Assembly: GCA_036488725.1 (NCBI GenBank)
Contig: DASXHD010000085.1
Coordinates: 62,001-126,000 of the forward strand
From: DASXHD01 sp036488725
GTDB taxonomy: Bacteria; Myxococcota_A; Polyangia; Polyangiales; Polyangiaceae
Direction of reading: 5' to 3'
Length of the DNA: 64,000 nt
Shown: positions 7,698-16,804 of the stretch, one piece after another
Layout of the letters: each line of letters starts with the position of its first letter
How positions within the stretch are numbered: position 1 is the stretch's first letter
Translations under genes and position numbers: made by a program
Notes under the pieces: model-generated
Database searches by the model: none
What the model was told of the DNA's origin: nothing
The model's input: the letters and a program-made list of their open reading frames with translations, nothing else

Positions 7698-9572
7698 ATG
7701 CGCGCGCGCGCTGCTTTCGTCACGGCCATCGTCTTGTCGTTCGCGTCCGCCGCGTCCGCGCAACAACCGTCGCTCGACGTTCGCACGTGGCGGCCGTCGG
7801 TCGATCCGAGCGCGAGCCTCGTGCTCGAGTCGCCGAACACGCCAGGCCCGTGGGCTTTCAACTTCGGCGCGTACGCCGATTGGCAGCTCCGCCCGCTCTC
7901 GCTCAAAGATCCGACGACGGGCGACACGCTCTATCGGCCGATCGATTACGGCTTCGGCCTCAACCTCCTCGCGAACGTCGGTCTCGGCGAGCACGCGTCG
8001 TTCGGCATCGACATGCCCGTCGTGCTCTTTCAAACCGGAAGCGACAACTTGCCCGCGTCGGCCGCGACCCTTCCGGTCGCGCAGACCGCGCTCGGCGATC
8101 TCGGGCTCGACGCGAAGGTGAGCATCCTCAAAAATAAAAACGGCGGCTTCGGCCTCGCGGCGCTCGCCGGGTTGACCGTGCCGACCGGCGATCACACGAG
8201 CTTCGCAGGCGAAGGCGCGGTCACCGCGCAGGTTCGCGTCATCGCCGACTACTCGTTCGTCGTCGCGCACCTCCAAGCCTCGCTCGGATATTTTCTTCGC
8301 ACCGAGCAGCGCACCTGGCCGGACGCGAGCGCCGGCGGTTACAACTTCGGCGACGAAGTTCCGTGGAGCATCGGCATCCGGCTTCGACCGGACATCTTCC
8401 ACATCGACCGCGAAGATCGTCAGACCTGGGAGCTCGCCGCGCATGGCTGGGTGCCCGCCGGGCCGCAAGCGCCGTTCGTCGATCGCGGAGCGGCCGCGCT
8501 CTCGCCGGTGATGCTCGCGCTTTCGGATCGCGTCGCGATCGGGCGCGACAAAGATTTTTTCTTCACCGGCGGCATCGACATCGGTCTCTCGGACGCGGTC
8601 GGCGTCCCGGGCATTCGCGTGATCGCGGGCCTCGGCTGGGCGCCGCGCGAGCACGACAAAGATCACGACGGCGTCCCCGACGACGTCGATCAGTGCGAGG
8701 ACATCCCCGAAGATCGCGACGGCTTCCAAGACTCCGACGGCTGCCCCGACATCGACAACGACAATGACGGCATCGTCGATCGCGAGGACGCGTGCCCGAA
8801 CGTCGCCGGGCCGCCGTCGAAGAACCCGAAGCTCAACGGCTGCCCGCAACAGGACAGCGACGGCGACGGCATCCCCGACGCCGACGACGCGTGCCCGAAA
8901 GAAAAAGGCGAGCGCACCGACGACCCGAAGACGAACGGCTGCCCGAGCAAACCGGCCGCGCCGCCGCCGCCCGACCCGAACGCCGACGACGATGGCGACG
9001 GCGTGAAAAACTCGGAGGACGCGTGCCCGAAAGTGCCGGGCGAGCCTTCGACCGATCCGAAACGAAACGGATGCCCGAATCCGGATCGCGACGGCGACAC
9101 GTACTCGAACGATCAGGACGAGTGCCCCGACGCCGCCGAGGTCTTCAACGGCGTGAAGGACGAGGACGGTTGCCCGGACGAAGGCGGCAAGCCGCTCGTC
9201 ACGATCGACGCGAAGCTCGTCATCAAGCTCGCACACGAGATCAAAATCGGCGGAACCGCGGACGCGCCTGCGATCGACCCCGCGAGCATGACGACGCTGC
9301 GCGCGCTCGGGCTCGACCTCAATCAGCACCGCGATTGGGTGCTCGCCGTCGGCGCACGTCCGACCGCCGCGACGCCACAAGCGGGCGCCGAAGCGCTCGC
9401 GCGCGCGGTCGCGGTCGTGAAGGCGATCACCGACCTCACGCACCGCGATGGCTCCGCCGAGACCGTCGGGTGGGACTCGGTCAAGCGCGTCCCGACCGCG
9501 GCGAGCGGGATCGGGCTCATGATTCTCACCGCGCCGCCGCCGACGGAACCGAAGCCGCTCGAGAAAAAATGA
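7698..9572 (+). CDS. Outer-membrane protein with thrombospondin type 3 repeats
   Basis: 624 residues. A signal peptide ends at ASAQQ. Residues about 25-320 look like a beta-barrel (alternating aromatic strands; similar proteins are annotated transporter/OmpA-like). About 320-495 contain repeated calcium-binding D-x-D-x-D-G units (DHDGVPDDVDQCEDIPEDRDG, DSDGDGIPDADDACP, DDDGDGVKNSEDACP, DRDGDTYSNDQDECP). The C-terminal 120 residues have the layout of an OmpA peptidoglycan domain but lack the usual NxxLSxxRA signature. It overlaps the HEAT-repeat gene by ATGA, so the two are co-translated. Confidence 0.85.
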   Translation: MRARAAFVTAIVLSFASAASAQQPSLDVRTWRPSVDPSASLVLESPNTPGPWAFNFGAYADWQLRPLSLKDPTTGDTLYRPIDYGFGLNLLANVGLGEHASFGIDMPVVLFQTGSDNLPASAATLPVAQTALGDLGLDAKVSILKNKNGGFGLAALAGLTVPTGDHTSFAGEGAVTAQVRVIADYSFVVAHLQASLGYFLRTEQRTWPDASAGGYNFGDEVPWSIGIRLRPDIFHIDREDRQTWELAAHGWVPAGPQAPFVDRGAAALSPVMLALSDRVAIGRDKDFFFTGGIDIGLSDAVGVPGIRVIAGLGWAPREHDKDHDGVPDDVDQCEDIPEDRDGFQDSDGCPDIDNDNDGIVDREDACPNVAGPPSKNPKLNGCPQQDSDGDGIPDADDACPKEKGERTDDPKTNGCPSKPAAPPPPDPNADDDGDGVKNSEDACPKVPGEPSTDPKRNGCPNPDRDGDTYSNDQDECPDAAEVFNGVKDEDGCPDEGGKPLVTIDAKLVIKLAHEIKIGGTADAPAIDPASMTTLRALGLDLNQHRDWVLAVGARPTAATPQAGAEALARAVAVVKAITDLTHRDGSAETVGWDSVKRVPTAASGIGLMILTAPPPTEPKPLEKK

Positions 9573-11698
9573 TTCGCCGCGTTTCGCTCGCGCTCGCTGC
9601 GTTCTTGCTCGCGTCGCCCGACGCGAACGCGCAGTTCGGCCGGAGGCGGCCGCCGCACGTGCAGCTGCAGGCCCAAGTGCAGCAGGCCGACGACGACGAG
9701 GAGCAGCCGCAGAGGCCGTCGCAAGAGAACGCGATCGTTCCGCTCCGCTCGCGCTTCGGTCGCGATCGGGCCGAGGCGCTTCTCCGCGGCGGCACGAGCG
9801 AAGACGTGCGCCGCGGGATCGCGCGCGCGGCCGCGACGGGCACCCCCGAGGCCGTCGCGCTCCTCGTCGCGCAGGCCGAGCAGCCGAACGACGAGCTCAC
9901 GATCATCGACCTCGCGCGCGCCCTCGCGCCGTTCGCGAAAGAAGAGGGCCCCCGGCTGAAGCTCGTGTCGCTCCTCGACGCGACGGCGCGGCCCTCGCAT
10001 TTGCGCGGCGAGCACGCTGCGGCGGCGAGCGCCTCGTTCACGGCGCACGTCGACTTCGCGCGGCGGATCGCGGCGCGTGCGCTCGTCGCGTCGCGCGATC
10101 CGAAGGCGCTCGACGCGGTCTACGCTGCCTCCCGCGAAGGCGGGCCGGGCCAAGAAAATGCGCTCCGCGCGATCGCGTCGGATCCGAGCGCGATCACCGA
10201 TGCGCCGATCGTGCCGCCGACGTCGGCGGCTGCGGTCCGCGCGCTCGCGGAGAGCGGGGACCTGCGCGTGCTCGACACGCTCCTCGTGAAGGCGCAGGCG
10301 CCGGCGGACGCTTCGACGCGCGCCGCTGCGATGCTCGCGCTCGGCCAGCTCGGAGACGGACGCGTGCGCCCGATCGCGATCGCGTCATTCGCCGATCGCG
10401 ACGGCGAGGTTCGCGCGGCAGCCGGCGAGGCGCTCGTCCTGCTCGACGCGCTCGAGCGTTTCGCCGCGGTGACGCACCTCTTGTCGACGCCGGACACGAT
10501 CGACGCGGGCATTCGCCTCGCGCATCGCGCGCAGGACGCGAGCGTCGTCAAAGCGCTCGCGGCGTGCTTCTCGGCGACGACCGATCGCGATTTGCGTCTT
10601 CGCATCATCGCGGCGCTCGGCCGCGGCGTCGCGACCGACGAGGGGCTCAAAGTGCTCGCGAGCGTCGCGATGGACCCGCGCGTCGGCGGAGACGCCGTCC
10701 AAGCGATCGCGCGCTCGCCCAACACGAACGCAATGGCCACGCTCGAACGAATCGCGGCGACTCGCTCGCTCCGTCGTCTCGCGGTGCGCGGCTACGTGCT
10801 TCGTGCGCTCGTGCGCGGCGAGCACTCGGGCAAGCTCGACGACGTGATCGACGAGCTGCACAAGTCGAACGACGGAGCGGATCGCGCGCTCGCGACTTTC
10901 GCGCGTGTCGCCCTCGGCCACGATGGCCCTGTCGACGCGCTCGGCGATCGCGATCCCGTAGTCCGTCGCGCCGCGGCGATGGGCACGCTCGCGAGGTGGA
11001 ACGGCAGCGAGCTCCCCGCAGCCGAGACCCTCCTTCGTCATTGGGATCGCGAGACCGACGAGCCGACGCGCGCCGTCCTCGGCATCGGCCTCCTCGATCG
11101 CGATCGACAGGCGCTCGTTCCGACGCTCGGTCTCGAGGCGCGCGTCGAAGCGGGCGGAGCCGACGCGCCGCTCGCCGCCGCCGCGATGGCCGCGCGAAAG
11201 AGCGACGCGCTCAAAGACAAAATCGATTCGCTCCTCGCCTCGACCGACCCCGTGATGCGCGCGCACGTGGCGCGCGGGCTCGGCGCGAGCGAAGAGCCGA
11301 GCGCGACCGGCAAGCTCGCCGAAGCGAGCCGCTACGAAGCCGAGCCGCTCGTTCGTCTCGCCGAAATCGAGGCGCTCGGCCGACGCGCGCCGGCCCCTTC
11401 GCGCAACGACATGCTCGCGATCGCCGCCAAGCTCGACCCGGAAGCACGCATTCGAGACGTCGCCGCGCGCGCTCTCTCTGGCGCCGCGCCTCCCGCGCCG
11501 TGGCCCGTTCGCGAGGTCGCGTGGCTTCGCGTCGCGACCGACTCGGGCGCGCCGCCGAGCCGCCCCATCGTCGCCGCGTACGTCACGTCCGAGGGCGTCG
11601 CGATCCCGATCGCGTTCGACGCCGACGGCTACGCGCTCGTCGCCGGCGTGCCGCCCGGCGACGGCCGCGTCGTGCTAAGCCCCGTCGTGCCGAAATGA
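9569..11698 (+). CDS. Exported HEAT-repeat protein
   Basis: 709 residues with an N-terminal signal peptide (SLALAAFLLASPDANAQ). Most of the rest is a tandem series of about 30-residue helical units of the type AxAALGxLGDxRVxPIAIAxxxDRDxEVRAAAGEAL, i.e. HEAT/PBS-lyase repeats, making a long solenoid scaffold. The last 70 residues (WPVREVAWLRVATDSG...) are a separate beta-rich end. Translationally coupled on both sides (TSP3 protein before, xseB after). Probably a periplasmic protein-interaction scaffold; partner unknown. Confidence 0.85.
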   Translation: MIRRVSLALAAFLLASPDANAQFGRRRPPHVQLQAQVQQADDDEEQPQRPSQENAIVPLRSRFGRDRAEALLRGGTSEDVRRGIARAAATGTPEAVALLVAQAEQPNDELTIIDLARALAPFAKEEGPRLKLVSLLDATARPSHLRGEHAAAASASFTAHVDFARRIAARALVASRDPKALDAVYAASREGGPGQENALRAIASDPSAITDAPIVPPTSAAAVRALAESGDLRVLDTLLVKAQAPADASTRAAAMLALGQLGDGRVRPIAIASFADRDGEVRAAAGEALVLLDALERFAAVTHLLSTPDTIDAGIRLAHRAQDASVVKALAACFSATTDRDLRLRIIAALGRGVATDEGLKVLASVAMDPRVGGDAVQAIARSPNTNAMATLERIAATRSLRRLAVRGYVLRALVRGEHSGKLDDVIDELHKSNDGADRALATFARVALGHDGPVDALGDRDPVVRRAAAMGTLARWNGSELPAAETLLRHWDRETDEPTRAVLGIGLLDRDRQALVPTLGLEARVEAGGADAPLAAAAMAARKSDALKDKIDSLLASTDPVMRAHVARGLGASEEPSATGKLAEASRYEAEPLVRLAEIEALGRRAPAPSRNDMLAIAAKLDPEARIRDVAARALSGAAPPAPWPVREVAWLRVATDSGAPPSRPIVAAYVTSEGVAIPIAFDADGYALVAGVPPGDGRVVLSPVVPK

Positions 11699-11970
11699 CC
11701 GCGCCGAGCAGCAAACCGCCCGCGACCTTCGAGCAGTCGATGGAACGGCTCGGCCACATCGTCGAGAAGCTCGAAGAGGGGGACCTGCCGCTCGAGCAAT
11801 CGCTCGAGCTCTTCGAGGAAGGCGTGAAGCTCTCGCGCCTCGCCCAAGAGCGCCTCGACGCCGCCCAGCAGCGCATCGAGCGCCTGCTCACCGTCGACGC
11901 GCAAGGGAAAGCCCGCACGGCGCCGTTCGAGTCGACCGGCACCGAGCCTGAGGACGAGCCGCCGTTCTGA
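11695..11970 (+). CDS. xseB: Exodeoxyribonuclease VII small subunit
   Basis: 91 residues. The XseB coiled core is complete: ATFEQSMERLGHIVEKLEEGDLPLEQSLELFEEG, then VKLSRLAQERLDAAQQRIERL. It binds XseA to form the single-strand exonuclease VII; xseA is not in this window. The acidic tail (STGTEPEDEPPF) is dispensable-looking. The ATG overlaps the preceding stop. Directly after the TGA, in the same reading frame, comes an 8-unit heptapeptide-coding array (see 11971-12138). Confidence 0.93.
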   Translation: MTAPSSKPPATFEQSMERLGHIVEKLEEGDLPLEQSLELFEEGVKLSRLAQERLDAAQQRIERLLTVDAQGKARTAPFESTGTEPEDEPPF

Positions 11971-12138
11971 GCGGTCCGCCTCGCGCGCGAGACCGCCCGT
12001 TTCCCGGTCGAGATGGTCCGCGTTGCGCTCGCGATCGTCCGCCTCCCCGTCGCGACCGCGCGCGTCGCGAATCGAACCGTCCGCTTTGGGCGTTTAACCG
12101 TCCGCCTCCCGGTTTCGACCGTCCGCGTCCTGCATTAA
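11971..12138 (+). repeat. Eight-unit 21-bp tandem array encoding heptads
   Basis: Eight contiguous 21-bp units run from the base after the xseB stop to a TAA at 12136-12138. Typical units are ACCGTCCGCCTCCCGGTTTCG and similar. In the xseB frame they read AVRLARE, TARFPVE, MVRVALA, IVRLPVA, TARVANR, TVRFGRL, TVRLPVS, TVRVLH-stop. The pattern is x-V/A-R-hydrophobic-x-x-x; the second to fourth codons are best conserved. An in-frame ATG at 12013 could start a 41-residue peptide; otherwise it is reached only by read-through of the TGA. Confidence 0.75.
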
Positions 12139-12169
12139 CCGGCCAGTTTTTCGCCCAAATCGCCCGCTC

Positions 12170-13084
12170 ATGCTACCTGTCGCCCCCATGGCTGCCCGGC
12201 CCACGGTTCACATCCCGGCGCCCTCCGCCGACCGACCTTCTTGGCTGCGCGTCGGGCTCGTCGCGCTCGTCGGGTTCGCGCTGGGCGTCGCGTGGCCGCG
12301 CATCGCCGGCGTTCGCCTGGGACCTGCCGCGCCGGCCGAAGCGGTGAGCGCCGTCGCAGCCCAGCGCGCCGCCGAGGCCGCGTCGGCCGCCGCCGCGAGC
12401 GCGAGCGTCGCGCCTCCGCCCGCGCCGAGCGCGAGCGCCGCGCCCGCGCCGGTCATCACGATCAACGTCGGCCACGCCGCGATCCTCTCGTGCAAGAACG
12501 ACGACGGCGACACGCTCAAAGGTCGCGAATGCGGCGGCCTCGCGGGCCTCGACCCGCTCGTTCAGACGCGCCTCAAGCGTTTGTCGCAAGCGCCCGCGGC
12601 GGCGACCAACCCGGGCAAGCTCAACATCGTGCTCGGCCTCGACTTCAAGAACAACCACATCTCGGTCGAGAGCGGCCGCTCGTCGACCGTGAAAGACGTC
12701 GCGTCGCTGAAGGCGTTCGTCGCGGGCGAAGTGAAGTCGATGAGCCTCAAGTCGGTCGACCATCAATACGACCGCTACTCGGTCGTCTACGTCGTCCACA
12801 TCCAAAACGGCGAAGAGAAATCGGCCGAGCCCGCGCCCGCCGCGACCGCGAGCGCGACGCCCTCGGCCGCTTCGTCGCAAGCCGCGCTCCCCGAGGGCGA
12901 AGCCGCCGTCGCGTGGGACACGGCGATCGTGCGCGACGCGCCGCACACCGGCACGATCGTCGCGCGTCTGCCGCGCGGCACGCACGTGCAGCTCGGCGCA
13001 TCGCAAGGCGGCTGGTACAAAATCAAATACGGCGCTGGCTTCGCGAGCGACGGTTACGTGTACCGCGGCGCGATCGGCAAGTGA
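12170..13084 (+). CDS. Membrane-anchored protein with C-terminal SH3 domain
   Basis: 304 residues from the first ATG; a second ATG at 12188 is equally plausible because no clear ribosome site favours either. One transmembrane helix (about residues 26-46), an Ala/Pro-rich linker to about 100, a central domain with two Cys (ILSCKNDDGDTLKGRECGGL), a second Ala/Ser linker, and a C-terminal bacterial SH3 domain (AIVRDAPHTGTIVARLPRGTHVQL...GWYKIKYG...GYVYRGAI). SH3b domains usually bind peptidoglycan or peptide ligands in the periplasm. Its stop overlaps the next gene. Confidence 0.8.
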   Translation: MLPVAPMAARPTVHIPAPSADRPSWLRVGLVALVGFALGVAWPRIAGVRLGPAAPAEAVSAVAAQRAAEAASAAAASASVAPPPAPSASAAPAPVITINVGHAAILSCKNDDGDTLKGRECGGLAGLDPLVQTRLKRLSQAPAAATNPGKLNIVLGLDFKNNHISVESGRSSTVKDVASLKAFVAGEVKSMSLKSVDHQYDRYSVVYVVHIQNGEEKSAEPAPAATASATPSAASSQAALPEGEAAVAWDTAIVRDAPHTGTIVARLPRGTHVQLGASQGGWYKIKYGAGFASDGYVYRGAIGK

Positions 13085-13611
13085 GCTTCTCCGCCGTCGC
13101 CGCGACTTGGCAGAACTTCTACCTTCTCGTCGGCGCCGCGGCGGCGACGCTCGTCGGCCTGATGTTCGTCGCGATCACGTTCGGCGCGTCGATGATCGAG
13201 GTGAAGGACGCGAGCTCGACGCGCTCGTTTCTCGATCCGGTGCTCACGCATTTCGTCCAAGTGCTGCTCACGGCGTGCCTGGTCGTCGCGCCGTCGACGG
13301 GGCCGGTCTTGCTCGGCGTCTTGCTGGTCGCGATGGGCGCGCTGCGCCTCGCCACGCTGGTGCGCGTTCATCGTCACATGCGCGAAGCGCAGCGCGTCGC
13401 CAACGACATCGAGCTCTCGGATTGGATCTCGGGCATCTTCCTTCCGCTCGCCGCGCACCTCGCGCTCGCGGGTTGCGGCGTCGCGTTCGCGCTCGGCGCG
13501 AGACCGTTCGGCGCGCTCGCCGCGCTGACCGTGGTCATCCTCCTCGTCGGAATCTACGGCGCGTGGGAGCTCGTGCTCTGGCTCGCGCTCACGCGCTCGC
13601 GCCGCACGTGA
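13081..13611 (+). CDS. Four-helix integral membrane protein
   Basis: 176 residues, GTG start overlapping the TGA of the SH3 gene. Four hydrophobic helices, the first beginning WQNFYLLVGAAAATLVGLMFVAITFG, a pattern common in uncharacterised bacterial inner-membrane proteins. No catalytic motif. The coupling suggests it works with the SH3 protein. Confidence 0.7.
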   Translation: MSFSAVAATWQNFYLLVGAAAATLVGLMFVAITFGASMIEVKDASSTRSFLDPVLTHFVQVLLTACLVVAPSTGPVLLGVLLVAMGALRLATLVRVHRHMREAQRVANDIELSDWISGIFLPLAAHLALAGCGVAFALGARPFGALAALTVVILLVGIYGAWELVLWLALTRSRRT

Positions 13612-13615
13612 CGCC

Positions 13616-14089
13616 TCAGTGCAGCGTGAAGCCGATGATGATCACGCCCCCGCGAAACTGCTGCCCCGCGACGAAGAACGTCTCGTTCGGCGGCGTCGTC
13701 ACGCGGAGCAAATTCAAATACGAGCCGCCGCCCGGCTGATTGATCGCCGCGGCGATCTCGTAGCGCGGCCCCGGCAGCACGTTCGTGAGCGTGATCTGCA
13801 AAACGCGACCGTTCACGAGCGTGTACTGCGTCGGCGTCCCCTTCACGAGAACGAGCTGCTGCTTCGCGAGGAGCTTGTACGTGTTGTACGCCGAAAACGG
13901 CGGCCTCCGGAGCTGCGGCATGTTGCCGATGGTCGGGTCGATCGAGCCCGCGCCCGGCTGCATCGTCGCGTGGAGCACCATCACTTCGATCGTCGCTTGC
14001 GGGGTCGCGTGCGCGGTCTCGCTGAGCGCGAGCGCAGCGAAACCTCCGAGCGCGGCGTGCGTGAAACGACGACGCGTCGTCGTGCTCAC
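13616..14089 (-). CDS. Hypothetical Tat-exported protein
   Basis: 157 residues from a GTG that overlaps the upstream TGA (GTGA); the frame is open 15 codons further but coupling favours this start. The N-terminus TTTRRRFTHAALGGFAALALSETAHA is a twin-arginine signal, so it is folded before export. The mature part is small and beta-rich with no family recognised. As last gene of the unit htrA - ECF sigma - anti-sigma, it may be a target or sensor of that envelope stress module. Confidence 0.7.
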   Translation of the reverse strand: MSTTTRRRFTHAALGGFAALALSETAHATPQATIEVMVLHATMQPGAGSIDPTIGNMPQLRRPPFSAYNTYKLLAKQQLVLVKGTPTQYTLVNGRVLQITLTNVLPGPRYEIAAAINQPGGGSYLNLLRVTTPPNETFFVAGQQFRGGVIIIGFTLH

Positions 14090-14643
14090 GGCTTCTCCGG
14101 CGGCGGCTCGGCGCTCGCGCTGTCGTCGACCCACACGACCACGCTCGGCGGCGGCTCCTTCGCCGAGGGCGAGGCCCTCTCGGCCGGAACGTAAAACACC
14201 GAGACTTGCGTGGGCGTGTCCACGACGTCGACCTGTACGCCCGCCGAGCTCATCGACGCAAGAACCTCGGCGGACGACGGCGCGCGCGGGCCGTTTTGGC
14301 TGGTCACCGGCTCGCGCACCGTCCGCACGTAGAAGAGCACCGCGGCCGCGAGCGCGACGAGCGACGCGCCGACGACGATCATGCGCGTGCGCGCCGTGCG
14401 CTTGATACGCGCCTTGTCGAATTCGTTGGGCGTGAGCTTCGCCATCACGGCGTCGCGCACGTCGATGCCTTCGTAATCCACCGCGCCGCGAACGCCGTCG
14501 CCGATCGCGTGGAGCGACGCGAGGAGCTCCTTCGCCTCCGCGTCCGACTCGACGAGCTTCTCGGCGCGCGCGCGGTCGTCGCCTTCGAGCTCGCCGTCGG
14601 CGAGCGCCATCACGTCGAGCATCTGTTCTTGCGTGAGGCTCAT
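14086..14643 (-). CDS. Probable anti-sigma factor
   Basis: 185 residues, start ATG overlapping the sigma factor's TGA. The N-terminal helical part (LTQEQMLDVMALADGELEGDDR) is the anti-sigma layout (ASD-like) but lacks the His-x3-Cys-x2-Cys zinc motif. One transmembrane helix (about 105-125) leads to a periplasmic tail rich in Pro/Ser. Gene order right after an ECF sigma factor supports the role: it would hold the sigma factor at the membrane until a signal. Confidence 0.8.
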   Translation of the reverse strand: MSLTQEQMLDVMALADGELEGDDRARAEKLVESDAEAKELLASLHAIGDGVRGAVDYEGIDVRDAVMAKLTPNEFDKARIKRTARTRMIVVGASLVALAAAVLFYVRTVREPVTSQNGPRAPSSAEVLASMSSAGVQVDVVDTPTQVSVFYVPAERASPSAKEPPPSVVVWVDDSASAEPPPEKP

Positions 14644-15374
14644 GGCGCGCTCTCTTCGGACGAAGTCGGCGTCGAGACCGGACGCTCGCCGATTTGTTCT
14701 TTGTAACAATCGACCAGCGCCTTCTGGAGCTTCTGCCGCGCGTGAAACAACCGGCTCATGATCGTCCCCTTCGAGACCCCCATCGATTCCGCCATTTCCT
14801 CGTAGCTCAGACCTTCGACCTCACGCATCAAGATGACGCCGCGGTGATACTCGGGCAGCGCAGCGAGCGCCTCGCGCAAGCGCAAAGCGATTTCGCCGCG
14901 ACGAACGACGTCCGCGGGGTCTGCTCCATCGATACGCGAAAGGAACGGAAATTCTTTTGTCGAACCTTCTTCCGAATCGGCGACCGCGGCCAAATGTCCC
15001 CCTCGGCGCGACTCGTCGAGCTCCGCCACTTGCCTGCCCGGTTTGCGAATGAGATCGATGCTCAAGTTGGTGATGATCCGATAGAGCCACGTGAAGAAGC
15101 TCGACTGTCCCTGAAAAGTCCCGATGTTCTTGTAAACGCGCAAAAACGCGTCCTGCACGAGCTCGCGGGCATCGTTTTCGTCGCGAACGAGCGACATCGC
15201 GATGGAGAACGCGCGGCGCTGGTGACGCTCGACCAGCGTCCGAAACGCCTCTTTGTCCCCGGCCTGGACACGCTCGACGAGCGCACGGTCCTCCTGTGCC
15301 TCTTTCGCTCGTACTTCTTTGGTGTTCGACGCCGCCGGCGCGGGGCTATTCACCGTCTTCGGCGGGCGCGGCAT
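14640..15374 (-). CDS. ECF-type RNA polymerase sigma factor
   Basis: 244 residues. Region 2: LVERHQRRAFSIAMSLVRDENDAREL and VQDAFLRVYKNIGTF, with -10 recognition by SSFFTWLYRIITNLSIDLIRK. Region 4: LAALPEYHRGVILMREVEG followed by LSYEEMAESMGVSKGTIMSRL, the -35 helix-turn-helix. A 50-residue Pro/Ala-rich N-terminal extension precedes region 2. The start at 15374 was chosen because the frame upstream lies inside htrA. It sits 8 bp after htrA and overlaps the anti-sigma gene, an RpoE/RseA/DegS-like arrangement. Confidence 0.93.
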   Translation of the reverse strand: MPRPPKTVNSPAPAASNTKEVRAKEAQEDRALVERVQAGDKEAFRTLVERHQRRAFSIAMSLVRDENDARELVQDAFLRVYKNIGTFQGQSSFFTWLYRIITNLSIDLIRKPGRQVAELDESRRGGHLAAVADSEEGSTKEFPFLSRIDGADPADVVRRGEIALRLREALAALPEYHRGVILMREVEGLSYEEMAESMGVSKGTIMSRLFHARQKLQKALVDCYKEQIGERPVSTPTSSEESAP

Positions 15375-15382
15375 CTGTGGAG

Positions 15383-16531
15383 CTACGGTAACCGACGAGG
15401 GGCCGAAGTCTCCAGCAGTCCGAGCGTGATTTTGAGCGGTTGAGGCTTTCCTTCGCGCAGGACCTGGACGTCGACCGTCTTGCCGACCCCGGTCGTGCTG
15501 GCCATCCACTGGAGCTGGGTGCCGAGCGCGACGTCCTTGCCGTTGAAGGACGTGATCACGTCGCCGACCTTGATTCCGGCCTTGTCGGCCGGCCCGCCGC
15601 TCGCGACGTACTCGACGACGGCGCCCTTGTCGCCCGTCACACCGAGCTCTTTCTTGTCCGAGTCGGAGAGCTCGCGGACGTCGGCGATGCGCACGCCGAT
15701 CGCGCTTCGCACGACTTTTCCGTCGCGAAGCAGCATCGGCAAGAGCTGCTTGACCATGTTGATCGGGATCGCGAACCCGACGCCGTTCGCGTTGGCGCGA
15801 ATCGCCGAGTTGATGCCGATGACCTCGCAGCGAAGGTTCAAGAGCGGACCGCCCGAGTTTCCCGGGTTGATCGACGCGTCGGTCTGCAAAAAGTCGTAAA
15901 AACCCGCCGGATCGAGCGGCACGTCTTCTTTCGTGCGGCCCTTGGCGCTCACGATGCCTTGGCTGACGGTGTGCTCGAGGCCGAACGGGTTGCCGATGGC
16001 GACGACCCAGTCGCCGACGTCCATCGCGTCGGAGTCGCCGAGCGTCAGCGGCTTCAGGTCGAGGCCCTTCGCGTCGATGTGGATGACCGCGATGTCGGTC
16101 GACTGGTCCCGCCCGACGACGCGCGCCGGTAGCTCCTTGCCGTTCGAGAGCTTCACGCTGATCGACTCGGCCTCGCTCCCGCCCTCGGCGACGACGTGGT
16201 TGTTCGTGAGGATGGTCCCGTCTTTGTCGACGATGAAGCCCGTTCCGAGCCCTTTTCCTTCGCGGCGCATGCGGCGGCCGCCCCAGGTTTCGACGATTTG
16301 GTCGACGATGACGTTGACCGTCACGACGCTCGGATCGGCGGCTTTTGCGATCGGCGCGAAGGAGACCGGCGCGAGCTGCACGCCGGACATCGCGGGCGGT
16401 GGCGGCGCGGTCGTTGCGGTCGCGACGGTCGCCGACGTCGAATCCGCGTCAGTCCCTGCGTCCTCCGCGCTGCCATTTTTTCCGCACGCGCAAACGAGCG
16501 CGAGCGACGCCGCCAGAACCGCTGTCCTCAC
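15383..16531 (-). CDS. HtrA/DegP-type serine protease lipoprotein
   Basis: 382 residues, GTG start overlapping the previous stop. Lipobox LVCAC at residues 12-16, then a Ser/Ala/Thr linker. The trypsin-fold catalytic triad is His112 (TNNHVV), Asp146 (STDIAVI) and Ser226 (PGNSGGPL). One PDZ domain follows (about 270-380; GVTGDKGAVVEYVASGGPAD, KAGIKVGDVITSFNGKDV). It resembles DegS/DegP with a single PDZ. It is immediately upstream of an ECF sigma/anti-sigma pair, so proteolytic control of the anti-sigma factor is a strong inference. Confidence 0.93.
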   Translation of the reverse strand: MRTAVLAASLALVCACGKNGSAEDAGTDADSTSATVATATTAPPPPAMSGVQLAPVSFAPIAKAADPSVVTVNVIVDQIVETWGGRRMRREGKGLGTGFIVDKDGTILTNNHVVAEGGSEAESISVKLSNGKELPARVVGRDQSTDIAVIHIDAKGLDLKPLTLGDSDAMDVGDWVVAIGNPFGLEHTVSQGIVSAKGRTKEDVPLDPAGFYDFLQTDASINPGNSGGPLLNLRCEVIGINSAIRANANGVGFAIPINMVKQLLPMLLRDGKVVRSAIGVRIADVRELSDSDKKELGVTGDKGAVVEYVASGGPADKAGIKVGDVITSFNGKDVALGTQLQWMASTTGVGKTVDVQVLREGKPQPLKITLGLLETSAPRRLP

Positions 16532-16800
16532 TTTTTCTCGCTCTTCGACTTCTCGACGTAACGCATCCGAAGGTCGAAGAGGATTTGCGTGATGAGACGC
16601 TCCTCTTCGCCGGTCAAATTGCCTTTCGTCTTCTCCTCGAGCAAACCGAGGAGGTCGATGGTTTGTTTCGCGAGCGGGAGGCTCGTGCGCGTCTGATGGT
16701 CGTCGGGGTGCGGGGCCTCGCCGAGGTGCATCAGCGCCGAGTGGCTGAGCGACAGGATGAACGTCGCGAAATCCAGGTGCGGGAAGGCGTCGTCCGTCAC
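16528..16800 (-). CDS. DUF1844-family protein
   Basis: 90 residues from a GTG start. The core (FPHLDFATFILSLSHSALMHLGE, then LAKQTIDLLGLLEEKTKGNLT and EEERLITQILFDLRMRYV) is the DUF1844 pattern, a small helical protein widespread in Myxococcota and some other phyla; function unknown. It starts 4 bp after the preceding small gene ends and its stop overlaps the htrA start. The highly charged C-terminus (EKSKSEKK) is typical. Confidence 0.85.
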   Translation of the reverse strand: MTDDAFPHLDFATFILSLSHSALMHLGEAPHPDDHQTRTSLPLAKQTIDLLGLLEEKTKGNLTGEEERLITQILFDLRMRYVEKSKSEKK

Positions 16801-16804
16801 GGCG

